A stretch of DNA of 64,000 bases, taken from assembly GCA_015499995.1 (NCBI GenBank), contig JADNRV010000112.1, positions 1 to 64,000 of the forward strand, given 5' to 3'. The translations under genes and the position numbers were made by a program. This document shows positions 22,322-32,595 of this stretch, piece by piece. Within the stretch, counting starts at the first letter, position 1. Each line of letters starts with the position of its first letter. The DNA comes from Flammula alnicola (taxonomy: Eukaryota > Basidiomycota > Agaricomycetes > Agaricales > Strophariaceae). The notes beneath the pieces are model-generated. The model saw nothing but the letters and a program-made list of their open reading frames with translations, was not told where the DNA came from and ran no database searches.

Positions 22322-23117
22322 ATGTTCGCGAAAATCTGCCACCAATATGCGAGTTTGGGAACACGTTCCTTCCCACTAGCAGCCCGCTTCATGTTTCAAT
22401 GCATCTCGTTGGCATCGACTGTGCACTTCTCGTCAATCCCAAGACGCCACAAACGGACAATCGGTAATGTCAGTTATATCACTCAATCGCTCAGTCGCCT
22501 TATTGATGAAGCTAAATACTTGTATTAAGGGTGAAATAGGTCCATTGGCTGTATTTTTCGCCGAATACTCTTCGTTCAACTACGATGCCAACAACTCTGC
22601 TACGGAAGAATTTCGTCGCATGTGTCGCTTGTTCAAGTGGAAGAAGGATAAGAAAAAGGACGCTCGCGAGAAGTTGAGGAATGCATTAACGAAGCAGTTC
22701 AACGCTAATTACGGGACGAACTCTGAGGATGTAAACGCCTGGCAAGGTTTATGTGCACGTTTGGGTGTCGACCCAATTCCTGAGACGCTGGAGGAGTGCC
22801 GCCGGGTACGAGACAAGTTGACTCATTTCTGACGATGTCATTGATAGATATTCTAGACGGTAATGGGCACTCATGTTAACCTTGTCGACTTTGTCGAGAG
22901 GCGACGCCCTGTGCAAAATTTCAGCTCTGAGACGGAGCTCAGCGACTATACGAGGAAGAGCGGGAAATACTTCCCCAAGAAGAATGCGTATGCCGGGAAC
23001 TTGTTGAAATATCTTCTGCGCCATATCTTTAACCCCTCTAAGAACTCTGGCATGAGGGCAGCCGGATCGGGTGGAAGGCGCAGGCGTGGAGGGCGTGAAC
23101 GCCTCCGGAGTGACTGA
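22322..23117 (+). CDS. C3H1-family protein copy 1, zinc finger lost
   Basis: Exons 22322-22468, 22530-22805 and 22857-23117 give 227 residues in frame. The C-terminal two thirds match copy 2 closely: NNSATEEFRRMCRLF, FNANYGTNSEDVNAWQGLCA, HVNLVDFVERRRPVQ, and KYFPKKNAYAGNLLKYLLR with an Arg/Gly-rich tail. The N-terminal CCCH finger is not functional. The second Cys is Arg (TGT to CGT) and the following Cys and His spacing is lost (CHQYASLGTRSFPLAARF). If expressed, the product cannot bind zinc like a C3H protein. Gene structure is conserved, so this is a diverged paralog and not a frameshifted pseudogene. Confidence 0.72.
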
Positions 23118-23182
23118 GATGTACACATTGCAGCTCTTCTCGGCTACGGCTACGAGCTCGAAATGTAGAATAAATTGGCCGA

Positions 23183-23455
23183 TTATTTCCGAGCACATTG
23201 CTTCTCGTCTGAAATTATGCATAACGGTCGGGACATGTGTGCAGTTTGGGAAGGTGTAAAGCGGAGGGAAAATGGACCTGATCCCTCCCATTCTCCTGCC
23301 ACTGCCAAAATGAAATATTCGACGATATCGGCAGTTGAGATGCCAGGCGACCGCGTTGCATATTGTTTTCTAGCAGATCTCATCATTTGACGCGTATTTG
23401 GACCAAAGAGTCGAAAGCGACGGGTTCCTTGACTGTGGACTTGGCTGCATCGCAC
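23183..23455 (-). pseudogene. Internally deleted J-protein gene fragment 1
   Basis: Minus-strand text resembles two separated parts of the J-protein gene now fused. A version of exon 1 (similar to [11 protein letters not shown] and EYASNDEI) is joined directly to the central exon ([19 protein letters not shown] reads here as [19 protein letters not shown]). The HPD-containing exon is missing, and a short piece within the TGQKAQWQ stretch is deleted. It cannot encode a J domain. Confidence 0.75.
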
Positions 23456-23614
23456 GGAACGAAATCAACCTCAAGTTATAAGACTAAGTTGCATGTCGTC
23501 ACATCATCATCATTAAAAAGTCGTGGATATCGTAAAGATAACTCTAGTATAGAAATGACGTGATGGGTTGGTGATGGGGTTTTTGAAACATTGAACGCTC
23601 GAATCGTACTAATT

Positions 23615-23745
23615 TTCCATCCTCCTCGCTACTACGCAGTGGTAGCCAGTCATCCTGGGTAAAAATGCCTTGTTTCGGGCCCCGGCATTCTCGATCTCAA
23701 AGCCTCGGGGTTCAAATCTCCAGAGACAAGAGAACAAGCCAAGAG
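23615..23745 (+). repeat. Repeat copy B with Pol III-box-like motifs
   Basis: Inverted relative to 16880-17010. It contains TACGCAGTGGTAGCC (A-box-like) and GGGTTCAAATCTCC (B-box-like) about 70 nt apart. The homologous sequence extends on both sides, from GATGGGGTTT at about 23573 to CAAGCTCAAGTGCT at about 23760, so it may be part of a larger inverted duplication. Confidence 0.45.
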
Positions 23746-23977
23746 CAAGCTCAAGTGCTAATAATATTCACTCGGGATCCAGACTAGGCCCTTCAGTTCT
23801 GAGTGAATTTTATTATTGGGACAGGCAGACATCACATGTGGATGGTCCCACCATGGACCCACATAGAGCGTGGCCTGGACACCAAGTTACTGGTGGTGTA
23901 GTTCGCTTCTTGTCGTCAGGTGTTAAAACCCCCTTCGTCTTCTTTTCTCTCTCAGTGTTCGATAATTTTCTACTTTT

Positions 23978-24085
23978 ATGGCTCCGGTTTCTTCAGGATC
24001 TGGGAACGTTCCAGACATTGACTGCGATGCGAAGGAGAGTCCCGTCAAGTCTCTGGGAGCAAACCTTCGTGCCAAGTGTTACTAA
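23978..24085 (+). pseudogene. Truncated DUF6697-like gene, exon 1 only
   Basis: The leader and first 32 codons match DUF6697 copy 1 (GSGNVPDIDCDAKES versus GSGNVADIDCDAKER). At about 24080 homology stops abruptly and sequence shared with 41945-42010 begins (TTACTAATACCCGTC). The frame closes two codons later. This marks the breakpoint between a copied DUF6697 5' end and a copied C3H segment. Confidence 0.75.
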
Positions 24086-25174
24086 TACCCGTCAGTTACC
24101 TGAGGAAGTGTGAATGATAAGTAAGCATCTCGGAATGCGGAGAAGGGTCTCACATGCCTAGTGAACGTGGATGTATTGTACTATACGTATGTCAATGATA
24201 TACTACGTCACGAAGCATCGAGACGTTACGTGGTGGATGCTTTGAGCCTTGAGGCCTGAGGCCTAGGTGAGGCCTTGAGGCTGTGATAATTTGATCGCCG
24301 CGATTTCCCACGCCTTGTAATTAGGCGCCCAAGGAGACTATAATACTGAGCAATGACCGTCTCCCAAGCGACGTGCCCCATCTGTCTGACTAAAAATATG
24401 CCAGCGAAAATCTGCCACCAATATGCAAGCTCAGGAACATGTTCGTTTGGAGACCGCTGCAAGTTCCAACACGTCTCATCGACTGCGTCCGTCTCGACAA
24501 GCACAAGACGCAACAACCGGACAATCGTGGATGTCAGTTAAATCTCTCATTTTTAACCATTTTGGTCTCTCGCTGACGCAATTGTAAAGGATGATGCAGC
24601 TCCCTTGGCTGAATTCTTTGCCCAATACTCCATGTTCAGCTATAATGCCAACAACTCTGCTACAACAGAGTTTTATCGCATGTGCGATTTCTTCTCGTGG
24701 GAAAGGGACGATGATGAGCGAGAAGACGCACGGGAGGAGTTCAGGAATGCTTTGACGAAGCAGTTTAACACCAATTATGGGACGAACTCTGAAGACTTAA
24801 ATGCTTGGCAAAATTTATGTGCTCGTTTGGGTGTCAGTCCGATTCCTGAGACGTTGAAGGAATGCCGCCAAGTACGTGACAAGTTGACTCATTTCTGATG
24901 CTGTCATTGATGGATATTCTAGACGGTGATGAACACTCATGTGAACCTCGTCGACTTGGTCGACGTATTCGAGAGTCGACGCCAAGTGACGATCTTCAGA
25001 TCGGTAGAGGAGCTCAGCGAGTATACGAAGGATACCGGGAAATACTTCCCCAAGGAGAATGCGTATGCGGGGGACTTGTTAAAGTACCTCCTTCGCCAAA
25101 TCCTGGATCCATCTAAGGAATTTGGCAGGAGGACCACCGGATCGGGTGGAGGGCGCAGGCGTGGAGGACGTTAA
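24080..25174 (+). repeat. C3H-containing duplicated segment, copy at 24 kb
   Basis: About 1.1 kb, including a 300-bp leader and the whole C3H gene, is closely repeated in the same orientation at about 41945-43051. Shared landmarks are TGAGGAAGTGTGAATGATAAGT, CACGAAGCATCGAGACGTT and GTGGTGGATGCTTTGAGCC. Confidence 0.8.
24398..25174 (+). CDS. C3H1 zinc-finger protein, copy 2 (intact)
   Basis: Exons 24398-24532, 24590-24871 and 24923-25174 encode 222 residues. Residues 6-25 are a classic C-x8-C-x5-C-x3-H finger (CHQYASSGTCSFGDRCKFQH), the type that usually binds RNA. A helical domain follows (YNANNSATTEFYRMCDFF, FNTNYGTNSEDLNAWQNLCA, IPETLKECRQ), then HVNLVDLVDVF, KYFPKENAYAGDLLKYLLR and an RG-rich tail. 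An upstream in-frame ATG at 24353 is possible. I chose the inner one because it alone is conserved at 22322 and 42239. Function is unknown; RNA binding is inferred from the finger. The family seems multicopy in Agaricomycetes. Confidence 0.82.
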
Positions 25175-25257
25175 CGTCTCGGGGGCGACTGAGATGTGTA
25201 CATTGCAGCTCTTCTCAGCGACGGCTACGAGCTTGAAATGTAAAATAAATTGACCAA

Positions 25258-25560
25258 TCATTTCTGAAGACATTGCTTCTTATCGTAAGCTATGCACAAC
25301 GAGTCGGGACATGTGTGCGGTTTGGGAAGGGTCAAAGCAGACGGAAAATGCACCTGATCCCTCTCATTCTCCTGCCACTGCACTTTCTGTCCCGCTAAGA
25401 TGAAATATTCGAGGATATCGGCATTTAAGATGCCTGGCGACCGCGTTGCGTATCGTTTTATGGAATATCTCATCGTTTGACGGATATCCGAACCAAAGAG
25501 TCGAAATCGACGGGTTCCTTAGCTGTGGATTCGGCTGCACCGCACGGAACCAAGACAAAG
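25258..25560 (-). pseudogene. J-protein gene fragment 2
   Basis: The minus strand carries [20 protein letters not shown] and AGQKVQWQENERDQ, matching the central exon of the J-protein gene including its GT-flanked end. To the right, degraded exon 1 sequence appears (the TCAACGGGTTCC...GCTGTGGATTCGGCTGC region at 25505-25540). The J-domain core and the 3' exons are missing. Like fragment 1, it sits just downstream of a C3H gene. Confidence 0.75.
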
Positions 25561-26263
25561 ACGTTGTTCGGGTGTGAGTGGTTACATATTTCGCCTGACT
25601 GTCGTCAGGCATAGTCTCTCCGGACAGACCATATACAATAGATGTCATTTTGGGGATTAAGGTAAAACATCGACGACCAGTTAAATCCGCCTTGGCATAG
25701 ACCTACGTAGCAGAATGAGTATTTGCTTGAAAGATACGAAGTAGAGGAATCAACTGACATTATAGTCATTCAAGTCGATCCCGCGCATCATGCTAATTGT
25801 CTTCCCAGCATCAGCAGTATTTATCCTGGGGTACAAAACTATCAGTGATCGCACGCAAAGATCGTTGGTGAATTACATACGAGTACGTGGGAGGGAAGTT
25901 AATTTCATTGTCCAGCCATGTCTATATGCAACTAGCATAACACCAGTGGAATCCAGAGTTCCCTGCCATGCGAGAACTTGGTTGGAGTGGCTATGGTCAA
26001 CAAACGATCACACCTAAAATCGACCTGGGGCAGTAGTGCAGTAGCTGATACGAAGACTAAATCAGATAGGATTACATTTGTCTTCGTCCGCTGTTTGGGA
26101 AGCAGCTGCATTAACACTCTGCGTAGGCACAAAACCAAAACAAGTTATAAGACTAAGTTATATATCGTCACATCATCATCATTAGTAAGTCGTGAATATC
26201 GTAAAGACGACTCTAGTACAGGAAAAAGAGGTGGAAAATGGGCAACGATAAGCTTGACCAATG
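25561..26263. other. Insertion-like spacer with a repeated block
   Basis: Positions about 26135-26225 repeat 23470-23560 (CAAGTTATAAGACTAAGTT...GTCACATCATCATCATTA). At 23.4 kb this block follows the J-fragment directly, but here about 570 bp (25552-26125) lie between. That extra DNA is either inserted here or deleted there. I see no transposon ends or intact gene in it. Confidence 0.5.
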
Positions 26264-28422
26264 TTACCGGTCATCGGAAAGCATCGCAATCAAGTGGCGA
26301 AATACAGCATGACCAACTGGGGACCACGCCCAAATTAGCAGAGCGATAAGACAGTACTTGAGGATCAAGTCTGCGTGAATGATAGAAGAAGAAAAGTGAG
26401 TCAAGAAAGTGCATCTGAAAGAGCCTCTTAAAGGGCGAATGTGTTTGAGCAACGCACCATAATAGCAGATGCTCGCAGGCCTGCTGTCAACAACAGCCTT
26501 GCCGCAAGCCTCCTTGCCTGCGCAAGCCCGCGCTTCAGTCACCGCCGTATGGTATCCATCAATCAAACCCTCCATAACAGTATGCCAACTGCCGCGGCTG
26601 CAACCTTCTGCCGCAGCGTTGGCAGACATAGCTCGCCGGCGGTCGTGGTCAGATGCAACCGCCAGCAGCAAGTCCGAGTACGCACGTGCAGAAGCGTTGA
26701 AGGACGCGCTAAAAGGTGTCGCTAGGTGCTCAGCCCACGAAGACGCAGTTGGAGGCAATGGGAGGAGGAGGCCAGTGGAAGAAGAGGAGACGAGGTCGCG
26801 TGTGCCCGGGGCATCGAGACCGACAACTGGCAGGCCAGACGTAAGTGCCTCAAGGACGACTTGGCCTGCGGAAGAGCTTACAATCAGCAAAAGTCACGGG
26901 CAGGAAGGGCAGCTGAGAAAACCGCATTCACCAAAGGTTTCGGTGAAGGAGGGGAAGGCGAAAATGTCGGCACTCGCGAACGTGATAGCAAGATCCTTAC
27001 CCGACTTGTGCCCAGTGAAGAGCGCGTCGATGCCGCGCTGCTTACAAAGACTCTCGAGCTCAGAACGCGCGGGGCCATGGCCGGTGAAGACCAGCTTGCA
27101 AGACAGTGAGCGAGGCAGCATTTCGAAGGCGGAAACCAGTAGGAGAAGATTCTTCTCCCAGCTTAGGCGGCCAACATAGAGGATGACGAGCGAGGACGAG
27201 GGCGGCAGGACATCCGCGCCCCTGTCCGCCCTAATGGGGAAAAGGTTCGGCGAGGGGGGAGGCACAATGAAGCTCTGCGGAAGGAGTGAGATGGGGTCTG
27301 CGTCTTGGGTCGCTTTCAGATGGCTGACAGCGACCGTGTCGGGCTTAAGGCCCTGAGGTGCCCAAAGCTTGTCATCACGCATGTGGGGACCGAACACGCC
27401 AAGGTCGACGCCCCGAGACCACACCTTCACATTGTTGAAACCACGTTCGGAAAGAATGGAGGCTGTTGACGGAGAAGGGCAGAAGACCGCTTGGCATCTG
27501 CAACATCGCATCAAGTCAGGCCTCGTTGTCTGGGGAATGGGTATGACGCACTGGTTATGCAAATGAAGCAACCAGTTCCACATTATGTGCTCCAGCCACG
27601 GCATGCCGAACAGTCGAGCATACCTGGAATATTGTGAAAACGTGAGCACTGTGCAGGGGAAGGCGTTCAAACATAAAGGCAACACAAACGCACGTCGGAA
27701 GGTTGGTATGATAGCTCGTAACGCAAGCGATTCCACTCTTGGCCCACAATCCGCCGCAAATGCCGAGCTGCAGCGCAGTGATGAACTGCCCGCCGAGCCA
27801 TACAGGCTCAACAAAGTGTATAACGTCTGGGGCCTTATGAAAAAGAAACACGTTGTCAGCAACAGTACTTCTTCCTGCACATGAGAAGGTGACACGCACA
27901 AATTCCTTGATGCGGTGGAAGAATAACGGGCGGATTAAGTTGAGCTTTAACTGTGGGTACATAACGAGGGGCAGGCCGAGCGTGCCAAAGACAGGCTGGG
28001 AAGCATATTCGTGCTAAAATCGCCCAAGCCCATTAGCTACAGGAAGACTTGATCTCTCCTCTAGAGGAGATTGAACCGGCAACTTACAATACCAGTAGCC
28101 GGACCAAGCACGATAGCTTCATGACCCTCCGCCTCGATATGCTCGAGGAGTTTTGCCAGCGTCCTGGTCACACCGTCCACCTGTACAGTGGGCCGCAAAG
28201 ATCCACTCAGTCCTGGCGGGCCAGACACGGAACCACTGCGTTCGCACCTTTGGCAAGAAATTCTCTGGAGAGCCAACAATGTTGGTGTGCATGTCAACAT
28301 CAACAGAGAGCAAGCGCACCGGTAACAATCGCGATCCTGAGACGCTTCGAGTGCCGTCGTTTCGTGACACCATCCTCACCTCGGGAGGTGGAGGCAATGG
28401 GAGCAACAGGAGAGGCAGTCAT
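26264..28422 (-). CDS. GT4-family glycosyltransferase
   Basis: Retaining GT-B glycosyltransferase. The N-terminal Rossmann half is assembled from short exons: LRIAIVT-E, NFLPK, then VDGVTRTLAKLLEHIEAEGH and EAIVLGPATG. Later come APDVIHFVEPVWLGGQ and VTSYHTNLPTYARLFG. The C-terminal half has VILYVGRLSWEKNLLLLVSA (GT4 sugar-nucleotide fold), LVFTGHGPARSEL, ADIFAFPSFTETFG (the E-x7-E region) and QVVLEALTSGLPVVGLDAPG. A hydrophobic stretch near the C-terminus (ILKYCLIALLIWAWSP) could be a membrane anchor. It resembles fungal GT4 proteins related to plant/bacterial SQD2-type transferases; donor and acceptor are unknown. I use the ATG at 28422, because the longer upstream frame has no ATG. Confidence 0.85.
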
Positions 28423-29351
28423 TACTGTCGCTTTGAGGGGCAAAATGGAACTGAGGCCCCTAGGCGGCGATGCCGGAACAAGAGGAAAAAACCCGTAAGC
28501 GCTGCTGTGGGAAGTGGACCTCAACAACGAGTGAGGGATGGTCGTTCTCGATGGTGGTAGTCAGGGGCAGGCAAGTGTTCTCAGTGGGTAGTGTCCTTTC
28601 GAAGATAAGAAAAAGGTTCGGAAACCTGCATCCCAGCCAAACAGGCATATCAGAACACGGGCAGGTCGCCTGGGGTAGTGGCGCATGCGAGCCCGAACAG
28701 CCAGGACCAATGTTACTGCGATGCACCTTAGTGGTTGCTACACGGGCGCAACGTGGGGATGCATATCTGGCTGAGTGAGGGGTAGTGCGGCAACCGAGCA
28801 ACGTGTACATTGGAGCGAATGGCAAAGCCAAAGCATTATTTTAATATTTAAGTGAGCCGAAAGAAAAAGGCGCACAAAAGTGGGCAAAGCGAGCACGCAC
28901 GTGCGCACGTGCCGATTGGGATGGTTGCCGAATTTAAGAACGGCTTCGCCGTTCCGCCCCGTTCCGCGCGGCCAAGATACGGCCTGATCTCGGGAGCTTG
29001 CAGCTTCCCACTCACCGCCATCCAGTCTCGACGCTCAAGCCGGTCGTCTCTCCCTGCGTGCTTCCCTCAGCTGCTACTCTAGCTACATATCTTTCCAATG
29101 TTCCATGACTTCCTTCGCCCTAAAATGGGTACAGATTCGTCTTGCTGACAGCAAGACCAACGGTAGACAAAAAGACAGAAAGCCGATGAGGATTACATTA
29201 CGTATCCGCCAACCTGGCGGGGGCAAGGCTCGCTTCGCCAATGTGCATGTACGCCAGCGCGTCTCGATGTGGAATGCACGGTTGCCGCCGTCCAGCCGAG
29301 ACGCGTCCGAGCCGGTCAGATTGGCCTGCTCCACTGCGTACCTATGTGTCT
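28423..29351. other. Intergenic with a local duplication of the NACHT 3' end
   Basis: Sequence at about 29030-29115 (CGTCTCTCCCTGC...CTAGCTACATATCTTTCCA...GACTTCCTTCGCCCT) repeats about 29350-29430, the last coding part of the NACHT gene. A small duplication lies just past its stop. No other gene was seen. Confidence 0.5.
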
Positions 29352-32108
29352 TCAGGCCGCCTCTCCCTCCACGCTCCCCTCACCTGCTACCCTAGCTACA
29401 TATCTTTCCATGGCTTCCTTCGCCCTTTTTGTCCGACGTGGATATTTGAGCGATCTGTCCGCAAAAGAACGTCGGCGTGCCAGCTTGACCAATGTGTCCA
29501 ATTTCCCTGATCTGTCCAAAATTTCTGGAAGGTATTTCAGGATGAAGGGATATACCTCGGGCGAGTGCCGTCTCTCTTTTTTCAACTGTCGATAAATTGG
29601 GGCTAAAGGATCACCATGGATATCGTCCCAGCTTTTCCAAGTCTTTCGCGCGACTTGTCGTCGTTTCTTGAAAAACCCGCTTGTCGTTGCAAATTTTCGC
29701 CACCGCCACGGTGAATTCCGGCGTATTTTGAGATCGTGGTTCGTGTATCTAGCAGGAAGCTGCTGGTTCGGAAGTCCGAGAATAACTAAGCACCACAGAG
29801 CGGCGACTGCGTATTTGTCGTCCCCCATCGCATATATCCCAGACCTCGTTGAGTCCTCCAAAAATGCAATGAGGCTCTCGGGGTCGTACAAGGCTATGGT
29901 GTACAAGTTCAACTGGCTGTCGTCATGGATGCCTATCTGAGCAGATATCCACGGAGCTGACAGATCAATAGTTCCCAGTTGAGCGAACTATGCAAACAAT
30001 CGAAAGAAGGAACTTGGTTGCTGCTTTCAATCCATACTTGTCGAGTTCCATCATTATTAATCGGTCGTAAGATGCAAGTTGATGGGCATATATGTGGTCA
30101 GAATCTTCGAACCCCTATGAAAATGCAATCAACACCCTAAACGTAGAAGACGAGTATATCGCAAATGCGAATACGCACAAGCATTTTTATAAATTTTAGA
30201 ATTAAGATGATCCATTGAGAAAGAGAATTGGATATTTGAAAGACGAACCCTTTGGCAAATGAGGCATTTACTAGACGCTGTAGCACATCGTCGAAAGAAA
30301 GATCAAGAATACCCCTTCTCAGATCTGGCGTTGGAAGAGCATCATTTAAGTGGAAGAGTAGGGCTTTGTAGGCATAGCGAAATGTTGGTTCATCTATCGC
30401 ATAACTTGAGAATTAGAATTAATGGATGTCATTAATGGAAGTACGTCTACCTTGCGCCTTGAGATCCTGTAAACATTGATTTGCGAATTTTGTATGCATT
30501 AATCGAGGATTAATGTAGAATTGTCGGGATCTAGCCATGTCGAAGAGAAAATCCTCTAAAGAGGCATGTAAAACTCGTATCTGCGGATCCCGGCGTTCAA
30601 CGTTCAAACGGTCATGTTCTATCTCGATCACGGAGGCAAGATCGCCTAGGATAACCTCAACGTCCTCTGGGTGTAAAGCCAGAAATTTCGCGATTTCGTG
30701 CAAGCCCCTAGGGCGGAATACTCCATGTTCATATCTGAGAAGGACGGCCCAATGATTAGTAACGCCGACTCGACCTCGTCCAAGGATGACATTATGTGCA
30801 TATACAGCACGTCGAGCTCGGCAAAAGGGGTATCATTGTGAGCAGGACGTAAACCCAGGATAACGTCTAACCGATTGGTGGGTATGTGACGGATCGAAGA
30901 TGTGTACCTCATGACAGTTGCAGCGTAGATGAACTGGCTGGACGCTTTTCTGACCAGTGACTCAATAACCTTGGAGAGAGGCCAGTCAGCAGGAATGTAA
31001 CGCATCTTCGGGTGCGTGTTCTTAATACGGAGAAAAGAGTCCTGAAGGAAGAGCCGAATATCATCATCGGGGTGAAAGGAGTTGTCTAACACCAGGGAAG
31101 TTCGAAGTTCGGGAAATCGTCCGCAATTGAATGAATACGAGATCTGTTGCTCAGGGCGGCTCGCGATAAGAAAGATGAACGGCAAGTGATGCTGTTGGAG
31201 GGCATGTGCAATAGATTCGATGATTTGGCTTTGCACTCGGAAATCTTGACACTCATCGAGTCCATCAATGATAATCAATCGAGGGGAGGAACTGGGATCG
31301 TTGAAGTATCCAGAGGCCACTAGGTCTTGGACGGGGTCGACAAGGAGGGATTTGATTTGCGCTTCCAACGATCGCTTGAAGATCAGTGGATCGCGGTCGA
31401 TTATCTTTTCAATTCGCGCGCGAGCTTCAGGAATGCTGGAGGCTACTTGGTAAGCGAGGGTAGGGATAAGGGCGTCACCGCGATTTCGGGTATGATCAGA
31501 CCGAGAGAAAAAGAAGGTCGCCAGGAGGATGTTTGCTGCATAGCAAAGTTCAGCAATACTCTGAGCAATTGCAGACTTTCCTGAACCCGCTGGACCATAT
31601 AACCACAGGATAAGCGCGTTGAGATCTTCTTTTCCCAATATCCAGTTCATAATCCTCTCTAGGACAGCGACGCGTGTTCTTGGATGACATCTAGGGGGAT
31701 CGAAACGTTCGTTGGAGTTATGAAACGCCGCAGAGGAAGTCGCTTGTTGCAGGCGTTCAAACGCTGTTCGTATCACGCAATCAGTTCAGTGGCTGGGAGC
31801 TAGATCTGAAGTAACTATTTCGCACCTGCAGGGCCGCTATGCAATTCGGTGACCTGAGTGAATGAACCCCCGAGGACGTTGAGGTTACTTCGCGAGAACA
31901 TCTGGTAGAAAAGTTATCTGTGTATGCCCTTGACTGATTTTGTTGGATCAGTAGAGGTCGGAAGAAGATGGTGGGAGAACTTAACAAGTGCTAAGTATGA
32001 TTCTGAACTCACGCCAGCGCCCGAGGGCTGTGCCATAACTTCCCGGCCCATAAGCGTTTCGAATGTGCGCCGATGCTTTTGTTTGCTTTTGTCGAGGCTC
32101 AAAGCCAT
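29352..32108 (-). CDS. NACHT-domain NTPase (NLR-like), one apparent frameshift
   Basis: STAND-type NTPase of the large agaricomycete NACHT family, often linked to non-self recognition. Exon 1 starts at 32108 (MALSLDKSKQKHRRT). A later exon encodes NLNVLGGSFTQV, a usual N-terminal tag of these proteins. The NACHT core has Walker A WLYGPAGSGKSAIAQ, FFFSRS, Walker B PRLIIIDGLDEC and the FIFLIASRPE sensor. A winged-helix-like part follows (LHEIAKFLALHPEDVEVILG; IRVLHASLEDFL). More exons run to EAMERYVARVAGEGSVEGEAA at 29352. I see no WD40, ankyrin or TPR repeats, so it is a short NACHT without a repeat sensor. At 30748-30750 one G seems missing in a GGG run (coding strand). Adding it restores AVLLRYEHGVFRPRGLHEIA in frame. 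It is either a recent pseudogene or a consensus error. Confidence 0.85.
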
Positions 32109-32595
32109 GAAGATACCCTGAATTTGTAATACAAAATGTATCTAGTAGTACATGTCTACCTAATTACCCGTTTTCTTGACGAAATATGCAAGAAATATGC
32201 TGGAATGTTGCTGGAATGAGCAAGATATGCGCCATTTGAGAAAGTTCCTGATAGGCTGGCAGCGCTCAGCCTTAGCCTCCCGTAGTCAGACTAACAAAAT
32301 TCGTAAGTCTTTTTTATTGCATTGATCGACGACCTACTCAAGGCAACCCTTAAGCAAAGATTGCGTGTTGCAAGGTTGTGTGACTGAGGTGGGCCAGGGC
32401 GGGCCTTGAGCGGATCCTTACATAATTTATTCTCTCAACCTTGTTGATGTCGATTCTTCCACATTCCTAAAATATCGGCTGACAGTGAGCGGCTCGGACT
32501 CTCGGTTCTGGCTATCGGAATCGTTATAGGATGATGACTGTTATCTTGATTGCTGTTCCTACGATTAGGCTCTTCCATCCTTTTGTCTTTTATCC
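32109..32595. other. Intergenic, no gene recognised
   Basis: Region between the divergent NACHT and HyuA-DUF917 genes. Presumably it carries both promoters; no clear TATA box was picked out. Confidence 0.4.
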
